Origin: DATCYX01 sp963714425
GTDB lineage: Bacteria; Chloroflexota; Anaerolineae; Anaerolineales; UBA4823
NCBI GenBank assembly: GCA_963714425.1
Contig: CAVQOI010000007.1
Location: 1 to 64,000, forward strand
Length of the DNA stretch: 64,000 nucleotides
Reading direction: 5' to 3'
Shown here: positions 56,340 through 63,539 of the stretch, in pieces
How positions within the stretch are numbered: the first letter of the stretch is position 1
How the letters are laid out: each line of letters begins with the position of its first letter
The notes under the pieces: generated by a model
What the model was told of the DNA's origin: nothing
Seen by the model: the letters and a program-made list of their open reading frames with translations, nothing else
The model's database searches: none
Position numbers and translations under genes: made by a program

Positions 56340-57467
56340 TTACCCGCCGAGGGTCTCTTTGAGCCAGTCCAGGAAGCTGCGCTCCTGCGGGCGCACTTCG
56401 CTGCCCAAACTGTGGGCAAGCTGCTCGAAGAGCTCGCGCTGCTCGGCGCTCATGCGGGTAGGGATATCCACATTCACCACAACAAGCTGGTCGCCGCGCC
56501 CGTCCCGGCGCAGGAACGGGACACCCTTACCGCGCATGCGCAGCACCTTACCGGGCTGCGTGCCAGCAGGGATTTTCAATGACGCCTTCCCATCCACCGT
56601 GGGCACTTCAACATCCGCTCCCAGGGTTGCCTGAGCAATATTAATGTCTAAATCGAGCACGATGTCGTTCTCGCGGCGGCGGAAGAACTTGTGCGGCTGG
56701 ACATTGATAGTGATGTACAGGTTGCCGTTTGGCCCACCATTCATGCCCGGCTGTCCTTCGCCCGCCAGGCGGATCTGCGTGCCGGCATCCACACCACCAG
56801 GGATGGTTACCGTTTTGCGGCGTGTGCTTCGCTCCAGGCCGCGCCCCCGGCAGGAATGGCAAGGAGATGTAATCGTCTCACCGGCGCCGTTGCAGGCGCT
56901 GCAGGTGCCCACCTGCACCATTGAGCCGAGCAAAGTTTGGCGCACCTGTCTGACTTCCCCCGTGCCATTGCAGGAGGTGCAGCGTACCGGGGAGGTGCCA
57001 GGCTCTGCGCCGGAGCCATTACAGGTGGCGCACAACTCGTCACGCGTGATCTCGATCTCCTGGTCCACACCGAAGACGGCTTCCTCAAAGGTAAGGTCTA
57101 TGCGATAAGCCAGGTCAACGCCGCGGCGCGGCGCTGTGCGGCTGCGCCGGGAAGACCGCCCGAAGCCGCCAAATCCGAACAGATCGCCAAAGATATCGGC
57201 GAAATCCGAGAAATCTACGTTGAAATCCGGGACGCCCCCCGCGCCTCTCACCCCAGCGTGACCGAAGCGGTCGTATGCCGCCCGCCGGTCAGGCTCGGAA
57301 AGCACCGCGTAAGCTTCATTGAGCTCTTTGAACTTCTCTTCGGCGTCGGATTCTTTGTTGACGTCAGGATGGAACTGCCGAGCCAAGCGCCGGAAAGCGG
57401 ACTTGAGATCATCATTGGAGGCGTTTTTTGGCACGCCGAGGATTTCGTAATAATCGCGTTGAGTCAT
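56340..57467 (-). CDS. dnaJ: chaperone DnaJ
   Basis: The 375-aa co-chaperone has an N-terminal J domain with H-P-D (about 33-35) and a Gly/Phe region (about 75-110). Four CxxCxGxG-type zinc repeats follow (C-A-T-C-N-G-S-G, C-T-S-C-N-G-T-G, C-S-A-C-N-G-A-G, C-H-S-C-R-G-R-G), then C-terminal substrate domains. It stimulates DnaK ATPase and binds unfolded proteins. It is normally directly after dnaK, but here a 478-bp cassette separates the two. Confidence 0.96.
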   Translation of the reverse strand: MTQRDYYEILGVPKNASNDDLKSAFRRLARQFHPDVNKESDAEEKFKELNEAYAVLSEPDRRAAYDRFGHAGVRGAGGVPDFNVDFSDFADIFGDLFGFGGFGRSSRRSRTAPRRGVDLAYRIDLTFEEAVFGVDQEIEITRDELCATCNGSGAEPGTSPVRCTSCNGTGEVRQVRQTLLGSMVQVGTCSACNGAGETITSPCHSCRGRGLERSTRRKTVTIPGGVDAGTQIRLAGEGQPGMNGGPNGNLYITINVQPHKFFRRRENDIVLDLDINIAQATLGADVEVPTVDGKASLKIPAGTQPGKVLRMRGKGVPFLRRDGRGDQLVVVNVDIPTRMSAEQRELFEQLAHSLGSEVRPQERSFLDWLKETLGG

Positions 57468-57474
57468 ATGGGTT

Positions 57475-57506
57475 GGAACGTTAACACGTTAGCACGTTGG
57501 AACGTT
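57475..57506. repeat. left inverted repeat of the S23-type cassette
   Basis: The 32-nt arm contains four CGTT words at about 10-nt intervals. Its reverse complement matches 57921-57952 at 29 of 32 positions. It starts 7 nt upstream of the dnaJ start codon. Confidence 0.75.
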
Positions 57507-57514
57507 GGAAAGTC

Positions 57515-57895
57515 CTAACGTTGTTTCGATTGTAAATAAGTCATAAACCTGCTGAGTTGGCGGCTGCATTTGTCCGCTAAATCAAGGATTTCGTCGAACT
57601 GCTCTTGGATCAAATATCCCGCATCCAAAGCTACATAATTCTGGGCACGCAGTTCACCAGCAGATGCTTTTGCCCTGCCCAGGTAATCAATAAAAAGTGC
57701 TCGGGTGCGGCTTTCATAGCCTTCGGCGATATTTGACATAATTGATACGGCTGCGCGTCTCATTTGGTCGCACAAACCAAAATCACGTGAAAATAAACCG
57801 GTTTTGGTGACGGAATAAATCATCTGCGTCAGCTCACGCGCCGTTTGCCATGCCTCGATATCTTCGAACTTGGTAATTGTGCTCATTAATGGCAT
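57515..57895 (-). CDS. four-helix-bundle protein, S23/IVP family
   Basis: The 126-aa protein shows the S23 (23S rRNA intervening-sequence protein) pattern: F-E-D-I-E-A-W-Q-T-A-R-E-L near 9-21, then D-Q-M-R-R-A-A-V-S-I-M-S-N-I-A-E-G-Y near 43-60, and F-I-D-Y-L-G-R-A-K-A-S-A-G-E-L near 68-82. Family members lie in rRNA intervening sequences or beside retroelements, and their function is poorly known. Here it is flanked by 32-bp inverted repeats and lies between dnaK and dnaJ, so it rides the heat-shock transcript. ATG at 57886 is an alternative start. Confidence 0.85.
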   Translation of the reverse strand: MPLMSTITKFEDIEAWQTARELTQMIYSVTKTGLFSRDFGLCDQMRRAAVSIMSNIAEGYESRTRALFIDYLGRAKASAGELRAQNYVALDAGYLIQEQFDEILDLADKCSRQLSRFMTYLQSKQR

Positions 57896-57920
57896 TAGCC
57901 GGGGAGCTTAGAAACGTGTA

Positions 57921-57952
57921 AACGTTCTAACGTGCTAACGTTTAAACGTTCC
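57921..57952. repeat. right inverted repeat of the S23-type cassette
   Basis: It pairs with 57475-57506 at 29 of 32 positions. It overlaps the 3' end of dnaK: the last two DnaK codons (Asn-Val) and the TAA stop at 57942-57944 lie inside the repeat. Confidence 0.75.
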
Positions 57953-59846
57953 GAAATTCTCCGTCGACCACCTCTTCGCCATCCGGACCGGGGCCGGCAT
58001 CATCATCGGGCGGTTCGGCGCCGGGCGCCTCTTCACCAGGAGCACCTTGCTGGTAGGCTGCCGCACCGATCTGCTGGACCACACGGAAGAGCTCCTCAGT
58101 CTCGCGGCGGATACTGTCGGTGTCGTCTCCGTTCATGACCTCGCGCACCTTTGCAACCCGCTCTTCGACCTGGCTCTTTATATCCGCGGGTACCTTATCG
58201 CCCAGATCGGTAAGCGCCTTCTCAGCGGTGTATATGGCGTTGTCGGCGGCGTTGCGCGCCTCGATATGCTCTTTCCGCTTGCGGTCCTCTTCCGTGTGGG
58301 CCTCTGCGTCCTTGCGCATGCGCTCGACTTCCTGATCGTTCAGCCCCGAGGAGGCCGTAATGGTGATATGCTGGCTGCGACTGGTGGCTTTATCCTGGGC
58401 GGTGACCTTGAGAATTCCGTTGGCGTCAATATCGAAGGTCACTTCGATCTGGGGAACGCCGCGAGGCGCTGGCGGGATGCCGTCCAGGATGAAGCGCCCG
58501 AGTGACTTATTGTCCCCCGCCATGGGGCGCTCACCTTGCAGCACGTGGATCTCCACCTGCGGCTGGGTATCGGAGGCGGTTGAGAAAATCTGGCTTTTGC
58601 GGGTGGGGATGGTGGTATTGCGTTCGATCATCGGGCTGGCAACGCTGCCGAGAGTCTCCACGGAGAGGGTCAGCGGGGTGACGTCCAGGAGGAGGATATC
58701 CTTCACCTCACCGCCGAGCACGCCTGCCTGGATGGCGGCGCCCACTGCGACAACCTCATCGGGGTTGACGCCCTTGTGTGGGTCTTTGCCGAAGAGCTTG
58801 CGCACGGCCTCCTGTACGGCGGGCATGCGGGTCATTCCACCCACCAGCACCACCTCGTTGATCTGGGAGGGCTGCATATCAGCATCTTTGAGCGCCTGGC
58901 GTACGGGACCCATGGAGCGCTCGATCAGGTCAGCGGTGAGCTGCTCAAGCTTGGCGCGGGTGAAGTTCATGACCAGGTGCTTTGGCCCGCTGGCGTCGGC
59001 AGTGACGTATGGCAGGTTGATCTCGGTCTGCATCAGGCTGGAGAGCTCGATCTTGGCTTTCTCCGCGGCTTCTTTGAGGCGCTGGAGCGCCTGGCGGTCC
59101 TGGCGCAGGTCGATGCCGTTCTCGCGCTTGAAATCGTCAGCGATGAAATCGATGATGCGCTGGTCGAAATCGTCTCCGCCCAGGAAGGTATCGCCGCTGG
59201 TAGAGCGCACCTGAAAGACGCCGTCGCCGACATCCAGGATGGAGATATCGAAGGTGCCGCCGCCCAGGTCGTACACGGCGATCACTTCGTCTTTCTTCTT
59301 ATCCATACCGTATGCCAGGGAGGAGGCTGTGGGTTCATTGATGATACGCAGCACTTCCAGCCCGGCGATCTTGCCAGCGTCTTTGGTAGCGTTGCGCTGG
59401 GCGTCGTTGAAATATGCTGGCACGGTGATGACCGCCTGGGTCACGGGTGAGCCCAGGTACGCCTCGGCGTCGGCTTTGAGCTTGCTCAGGATCATGGCGC
59501 TGACTTCCGGGGGGGAGTACTCGCGGTTATCCAACACCACGCGCACATCCCCATTGGGCGCTTCGGCTACCTTATAAGGCACGCGGGTGGTGGCGCGCTG
59601 CACTTCTGCATCGCTAAATTTACGCCCCATGAAGCGCTTGATAGAGAAGATGGTGTTCTCCGGGTTAACGACCGCCTGATTGCGCGCCACGCGCCCGATC
59701 ACGCGCTCGTGGTTTTTGTTAAACGCCACAACCGAAGGGACAAGGCGCTCGCCTTCTGCTGAAGAGATGACCGTCGGCTCGCCGCCTTCCATCACAGCGA
59801 CGACGGAGTTTGTGGTGCCCAGGTCGATTCCAATGATTTTTCCCAT
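57942..59846 (-). CDS. dnaK: molecular chaperone DnaK (Hsp70)
   Basis: The 634-aa Hsp70 has an N-terminal ATPase with G-I-D-L-G-T-T-N-S near 6, V-Y-D-L-G-G-G-T-F-D near 192 and V-L-V-G-G-M-T-R-M-P near 335. The beta-sandwich substrate domain starts near 385, and an alpha lid and the acidic C-terminal tail G-E-E-V-V-D-G-E-F follow. It folds proteins with DnaJ and GrpE. It follows grpE by 16 nt. Its last codons lie in the inverted repeat of the S23 cassette, ending R-N-V in place of the more usual acidic end. Confidence 0.97.
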   Translation of the reverse strand: MGKIIGIDLGTTNSVVAVMEGGEPTVISSAEGERLVPSVVAFNKNHERVIGRVARNQAVVNPENTIFSIKRFMGRKFSDAEVQRATTRVPYKVAEAPNGDVRVVLDNREYSPPEVSAMILSKLKADAEAYLGSPVTQAVITVPAYFNDAQRNATKDAGKIAGLEVLRIINEPTASSLAYGMDKKKDEVIAVYDLGGGTFDISILDVGDGVFQVRSTSGDTFLGGDDFDQRIIDFIADDFKRENGIDLRQDRQALQRLKEAAEKAKIELSSLMQTEINLPYVTADASGPKHLVMNFTRAKLEQLTADLIERSMGPVRQALKDADMQPSQINEVVLVGGMTRMPAVQEAVRKLFGKDPHKGVNPDEVVAVGAAIQAGVLGGEVKDILLLDVTPLTLSVETLGSVASPMIERNTTIPTRKSQIFSTASDTQPQVEIHVLQGERPMAGDNKSLGRFILDGIPPAPRGVPQIEVTFDIDANGILKVTAQDKATSRSQHITITASSGLNDQEVERMRKDAEAHTEEDRKRKEHIEARNAADNAIYTAEKALTDLGDKVPADIKSQVEERVAKVREVMNGDDTDSIRRETEELFRVVQQIGAAAYQQGAPGEEAPGAEPPDDDAGPGPDGEEVVDGEFRNV

Positions 59847-59862
59847 TATGATTCCTCCGAAA

Positions 59863-60432
59863 TTAGCTGGCTACGCGTACCTGCGCCGGGCGCAGCACCC
59901 GCTCGCCCAACCGGTAGCCTCGTTTGACGACAGCGATGATCTGGCCGCTCTCCAGCTCGGGGTGCGGCTCGTTGGTGATGGCCTCATGCATGGTGGGGTC
60001 AAAGAGCTGGCCTTCAGCTTCGATGGGGCTGACGCCCTCGGACTCCAGCATGGCAGAAAGCTTACGGTAGATCAGCTCGACTCCCGACGACCAGGCCGCG
60101 CCATCACCGTCCTGGGGACGGTTTTTCAAAGCCAGCTCCAGGTCGTCCATCACCTCCAGGTAGCGGCGGAGGACGTTGGCGGCGGCGTTTGCGTTGGTCT
60201 GCGCCTGCTCGCGCTCAAGGCGTTTTTTATAATTGGCAAACTCGGCACGGGCGCGCTGCCAACCATCCAGATACTCGTTTGCCTTTTCCTGGATGGCTTT
60301 CAGCTCGCTCTTCAGGGTTTCGATGTCTCCCTGTTCCACATCTTGAAGCGCCTGCATGGCTTCCTCGGTCACAGAGGGGGTTTCCGGGTCTGCCTGTAGA
60401 TCCTCAGGCTGTCTTGTTTTTTCTTCGGTCAT
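59863..60432 (-). CDS. grpE: nucleotide exchange factor GrpE
   Basis: The 189-aa protein has an acidic N-terminus, a long coiled coil (about 35-95; N-E-Y-L-D-G-W-Q-R-A-R-A-E-F-A-N-Y-K-K-R) and the beta domain with P-T-M-H-E-A-I and G-Y-R-L-G-E-R-V-L-R-P-A-Q-V. It exchanges ADP on DnaK. It lies between hrcA and dnaK in the CIRCE-controlled operon. Confidence 0.95.
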   Translation of the reverse strand: MTEEKTRQPEDLQADPETPSVTEEAMQALQDVEQGDIETLKSELKAIQEKANEYLDGWQRARAEFANYKKRLEREQAQTNANAAANVLRRYLEVMDDLELALKNRPQDGDGAAWSSGVELIYRKLSAMLESEGVSPIEAEGQLFDPTMHEAITNEPHPELESGQIIAVVKRGYRLGERVLRPAQVRVAS

Positions 60433-60528
60433 CGTAAAGTTTCATCTCCTCTTGAAAGAGATCGGATTGCGATCAACGATTTACCAATGATTGCGCCGTC
60501 TCGCAAATCTGCTGAGGCGTCGACGGGC

Positions 60529-61563
60529 TCACTCGGCGTGTAAATCCACCACCAGGTCACTGAGCAGTCCGGCAACATAGCGCACTGTGGAGATGGTCTG
60601 GCCGTAAGCCATGCGGATGGGACCCAGGACGCCCAGCGTGCCTGAGGCCAGCCCAGGGACGCCATAGCGGGTGAGCACTATCGAGCAATCGCGTAGCTCG
60701 TGCCAGGTGCCCTCGCCGCCAATCAGCACCTGTACGCCGCCGATGGCGTCGTTCATGATGGTGCGCGTCAGCAGGTCTTCGAGCAGCGACCGCTCCTCAA
60801 GGATGCGGAAGGCGTTGCGCGCCACCTCCATCTCGGCGAATTCCGGCTCAGCCAGGACGTGCGTCAGCCCATCTCGGTAAACTTCTCCACCCAAAATATC
60901 ATGGGAGCGGCGCAAGTCATCCAGTACCAGCTTGATAATATCTTTTTCCAGAGCGTCCATCTGGGTGGTAACGCTGGCGATGCTGTCCATAGATAAGCCC
61001 TGGCATAGGGTAGTGATCTTGGCAGCCGCCTCGCTGAGCTTCTCTTGCGAAACCGGCTCCGCCAGGCTGAGCATCTGCTGGCGCACCTCGCCACCAGAGA
61101 GCACCATCACCATCAGCACCTGCCGGCCGCGCGTGCCGATCAGCTCCAGATGCTTGAAGTGCACCTGGTCAGCATGCGGTGCTGTGACCAGCGCGGCTGC
61201 CTGGGAATGCTGCGCCAATACGGAAGCCGCCAGGCGCATCCAGCGGTCCACATCATTACCGGCCTGCATGAACTGGTGGGCGATGGTGTGCTTGGTCGCC
61301 TGTGGTAGCTCAGTTTGGCCCATCAGCTGGCGCACAAAATAGCGATAGCCTTCCTCCGTGGGCACGCGCCCGGCAGAGGTGTGCGGCTGGCGCAGGTAGC
61401 CCGTCTCGGTGAGCGCCTGCATCTCATTGCGCACAGTGGCCGAGCTGATCTCCATCTTGAAGCGCCGCACCAGGTGCGCCGACCCTACCGGCTGGGCGGA
61501 TTCGATGTAGGCCCGGATCACCAGAGCCAGGATGAGTTTTTGTCGCTCGCTTAATTTGGGCAT
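60529..61563 (-). CDS. hrcA: heat-inducible repressor HrcA
   Basis: The 344-aa repressor has an N-terminal winged helix (S-E-R-Q-K-L-I-L-A-L-V-I; S-A-T-V-R-N-E-M near 40; H-T-S-A-G-R-V-P-T near 61) and a GAF-like effector region. It carries the C-terminal motif Y-G-V-P-G-L-A-S-G-T-L-G-V-L-G-P-I-R-M-A-Y. It binds CIRCE and is aided by GroE-type chaperones. It is first in hrcA-grpE-dnaK-(S23)-dnaJ-prmA and repressed by itself through the CIRCE site directly upstream. Confidence 0.96.
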   Translation of the reverse strand: MPKLSERQKLILALVIRAYIESAQPVGSAHLVRRFKMEISSATVRNEMQALTETGYLRQPHTSAGRVPTEEGYRYFVRQLMGQTELPQATKHTIAHQFMQAGNDVDRWMRLAASVLAQHSQAAALVTAPHADQVHFKHLELIGTRGRQVLMVMVLSGGEVRQQMLSLAEPVSQEKLSEAAAKITTLCQGLSMDSIASVTTQMDALEKDIIKLVLDDLRRSHDILGGEVYRDGLTHVLAEPEFAEMEVARNAFRILEERSLLEDLLTRTIMNDAIGGVQVLIGGEGTWHELRDCSIVLTRYGVPGLASGTLGVLGPIRMAYGQTISTVRYVAGLLSDLVVDLHAE

Positions 61564-61578
61564 ACTCGCCTCATTGAA

Positions 61579-61605
61579 TTAGCACTCTCGTGCCGAGAGT
61601 GCTAA
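61579..61605 (-). promoter_or_regulatory. CIRCE operator
   Basis: TTAGCACTC (61579-61587), 9 nt, GAGTGCTAA (61597-61605): an exact match to the consensus HrcA-binding inverted repeat, 16 nt before the hrcA start. Confidence 0.97.
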
Positions 61606-61618
61606 AAGAACGGAATAA

Positions 61619-61647
61619 ATGATACCACGCCCACAGGAGATCGTCAA
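61619..61647 (-). promoter_or_regulatory. housekeeping-type promoter of the hrcA operon
   Basis: On the minus strand: TTGACG (61647-61642), 17-nt spacer, TATCAT (61624-61619), with CIRCE just downstream. This is the classic repressed sigma70 layout. Confidence 0.8.
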
Positions 61648-61802
61648 GAAATGCGCATGCTTGTGCTAACGATTCTGATATTTGGTTAACAGTCCGGATA
61701 TGCCCGCTGGATGTCCTCACGTGAGATCAATGGTGGATACAAGAAACCGGTCAGTCCCCATCCCCAGTGGGCGCTTTACGTGCCCGAGCTTGACCTCCGC
61801 CC

Positions 61803-62594
61803 TCACCGTCTTTCGCCTGTCGGCGGTTCATAACTTTCTGCTGGAGAGCGATACTTGCGCAACTGCCGCAAAGCACCCTGGAAGTCATTTGGGTAGGGAG
61901 CGCTGAAGCTCAGCTTTTCGCCGCTGGTCGGGTGAACCAGCTCCAGCGAGCAGGCATGTAAGGCGAGGCGCCCCAGGATGGCGCACTCCTTAGCCCGATC
62001 CCCCCGGTATCCCGGTTTGAGCGCCGAGAGATAGATCCCCTCGCCCCTGCCGTACAGCCTATCTGCCACGATGGAATGCCCCAGGTGCGCCAGGTGGGCG
62101 CGGATCTGGTGGGTGCGCCCGGTTTTTGGGACGGCCTCTAGCAGCGCGTAGCCAGCCTCCCTGCCTGCCCTCAGGGTGTCTGTGAAGCGCTCCAGCACGC
62201 GCAGTATGGTTATTGCCGGCTTGCCTTGCGCCGAGACAAGCGTGCGGTGGCGCCGGTCGCCATTCACAAGCAAGGAGGAGTCCACTTGCCTGGTCTCCCA
62301 ATCGGGCGCGCCGGTCACCAGGGCATGATACACCTTGCCCGTTTGGCGCTCCTGGAATTGCGTGTTCAACGAGCGGTGCGCGGCAGCCGAGCGCGCCAGC
62401 ACGACCACACCGCTGGTGTCTTTATCCAGGCGGTGCACGGTCCACAGCCGCCCGTAGACGGGTTGGAACAAGCCACGCAAGTGAGGCGCATCGGGGTGGT
62501 AGCCATCCGGAATTACAGGCAACCCGGCGGGCTTGTTCACCACGAGCAGAGCCTCATCACTCCACAAGGTCATGCCGGCAGGATCGTAGGACAT
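61803..62594 (-). CDS. RluA-family pseudouridine synthase
   Basis: The 263-aa enzyme carries the catalytic motif H-R-L-D-K-D-T-S-G-V (Asp near residue 57), N-K-P-A-G-L-P-V near 20, K-T-G-R-T-H-Q-I-R-A-H-L near 160 and a C-terminal L-H-A-C-S-L-E-L-V-H-P. There is no S4 domain, so it belongs to the RluA/RluC/TruC group. It isomerises uridines in rRNA or tRNA; the exact target is unknown. Confidence 0.92.
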   Translation of the reverse strand: MSYDPAGMTLWSDEALLVVNKPAGLPVIPDGYHPDAPHLRGLFQPVYGRLWTVHRLDKDTSGVVVLARSAAAHRSLNTQFQERQTGKVYHALVTGAPDWETRQVDSSLLVNGDRRHRTLVSAQGKPAITILRVLERFTDTLRAGREAGYALLEAVPKTGRTHQIRAHLAHLGHSIVADRLYGRGEGIYLSALKPGYRGDRAKECAILGRLALHACSLELVHPTSGEKLSFSAPYPNDFQGALRQLRKYRSPAESYEPPTGERR

Positions 62595-62635
62595 GCTGCG
62601 AGTTTATCATTAAGTTGGATGGTTACCGTCTCCAT

Positions 62636-62666
62636 TTGAATGTAGTAACAATTATGATACAATTGT
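62636..62666 (+). promoter_or_regulatory. promoter and operator of the Phd-PIN module
   Basis: TTGAAT (62636-62641), 16 nt, TACAAT (62658-62663). An inverted repeat ACAATT (62648-62653) / AATTGT (62661-62666) overlaps the -10 box, which fits autorepression by the antitoxin. Confidence 0.6.
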
Positions 62667-62685
62667 ACCTACAACGGAGGTGAGC

Positions 62686-62967
62686 ATGGCTCTGATAGGC
62701 ATACGCGAGCTGCGCGAACAAGCCACAGAAGTACTGCGAAAAGTGCGCGAAGAAAAAGCCGAATATATCATCACCTACCAGGGCCGCCCGGTGGCGGTGT
62801 TGATGCCGGTAGATGAGCAGGCGGTTGAAGCTGCCATCGTACAGGAGAGCAAGCGTTCGGCATCCAGTGGCTGGGAGATCTACCAAACCCTGGCAGACCT
62901 GCTCCGGCAGACCTGGCCTGTCGGGGGGAGCACCCAGGAATTGTTGGACGACGTGCGCCAGGAATGA
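62686..62967 (+). CDS. Phd/YefM-family antitoxin
   Basis: ATG at 62686 after GGAGG gives 93 aa. The N-terminus A-L-I-G-I-R-E-L-R-E-Q-A-T-E-V-L and the strand Y-I-I-T-Y-Q-G-R-P-V-A-V-L-M-P are the Phd/YefM fold. The C-terminal part is the toxin-binding arm. The PIN toxin gene follows after 3 nt. A palindrome at its promoter suggests autoregulation. Confidence 0.88.
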   Translation: MALIGIRELREQATEVLRKVREEKAEYIITYQGRPVAVLMPVDEQAVEAAIVQESKRSASSGWEIYQTLADLLRQTWPVGGSTQELLDDVRQE

Positions 62968-62970
62968 GGC

Positions 62971-63402
62971 ATGTTCACGATCGATGCCAGCGTGCACATC
63001 AACGCCCTCAATTCCGCTGAGGCTGGCTCCTCCGCCAGCCAGGCATTCCTGGCCAGAATCCACAAAGAAGGCTTGCCAGTATATTCTCCCACCCTGCTGC
63101 TGGTCGAAGTGGCTGCCGCGGTCGCGAGGGCATTCGACAGCCCTGCGCAGGGGATTGCCCTGGCAAAGGCGCTTCGCCTGATCCCGGGGCAAGCCTGGAT
63201 CGCATTAGACGAATCGCTGGCGGATGAAGCCGGAGCATTGGGCGCCGAACTTCGCCTGCGGGGCGCCGACGCCATCTATGCTGCAGTCGCCCGGCGCTAT
63301 AAGACCACCCTGGTCACTACAGACCAGCAGCAAATCCAACGCCTGTCGAAAATCCTGGATGTACGCCAACCGGCGGAGGTTGCCATCTCGTCGTCGAGGT
63401 GA
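62971..63402 (+). CDS. PIN-domain toxin (VapC-like)
   Basis: The 143-aa PIN ribonuclease has acidic residues in M-F-T-I-D-A-S-V-H (Asp5), L-L-L-V-E-V-A-A-A-V-A near 42 and G-A-D-A-I-Y-A-A-V-A near 102. A late L-V-T-T-D-Q-Q-Q-I-Q follows near 116. The pairing with a Phd-type antitoxin makes a toxin-antitoxin module. Targets are probably tRNA or rRNA, as in the family. Confidence 0.87.
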   Translation: MFTIDASVHINALNSAEAGSSASQAFLARIHKEGLPVYSPTLLLVEVAAAVARAFDSPAQGIALAKALRLIPGQAWIALDESLADEAGALGAELRLRGADAIYAAVARRYKTTLVTTDQQQIQRLSKILDVRQPAEVAISSSR

Positions 63403-63427
63403 GCGCAAACATCAGTATCTACTAACG

Positions 63428-63526
63428 CCCCCACCCCCGTCCCCTCCCCCAGAAGCGGGGGAGGGGAGAATATCTTGAAATTGGGCATAGCGTGGGGCGA
63501 TGCCCCACGCTATGCCCAATTTCAAG
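63428..63526. repeat. compound hairpin element copy 8
   Basis: A perfect 10-bp C/G hairpin (63441-63450 with 63457-63466) and a short linker lead to a perfect 25-bp stem (63474-63498 with 63502-63526, loop GAT). It lies between converging genes, so it may terminate both. The layout and linker match copy 2, while the stem interior differs. Confidence 0.8.
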
Positions 63527-63539
63527 GTCCTTTCCCCCT

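Noticed and set aside
58360..59450. Overlapping plus-strand open frames across dnaK
   Set aside because: Shadows of a highly conserved chaperone gene; no ribosome site or family pattern.
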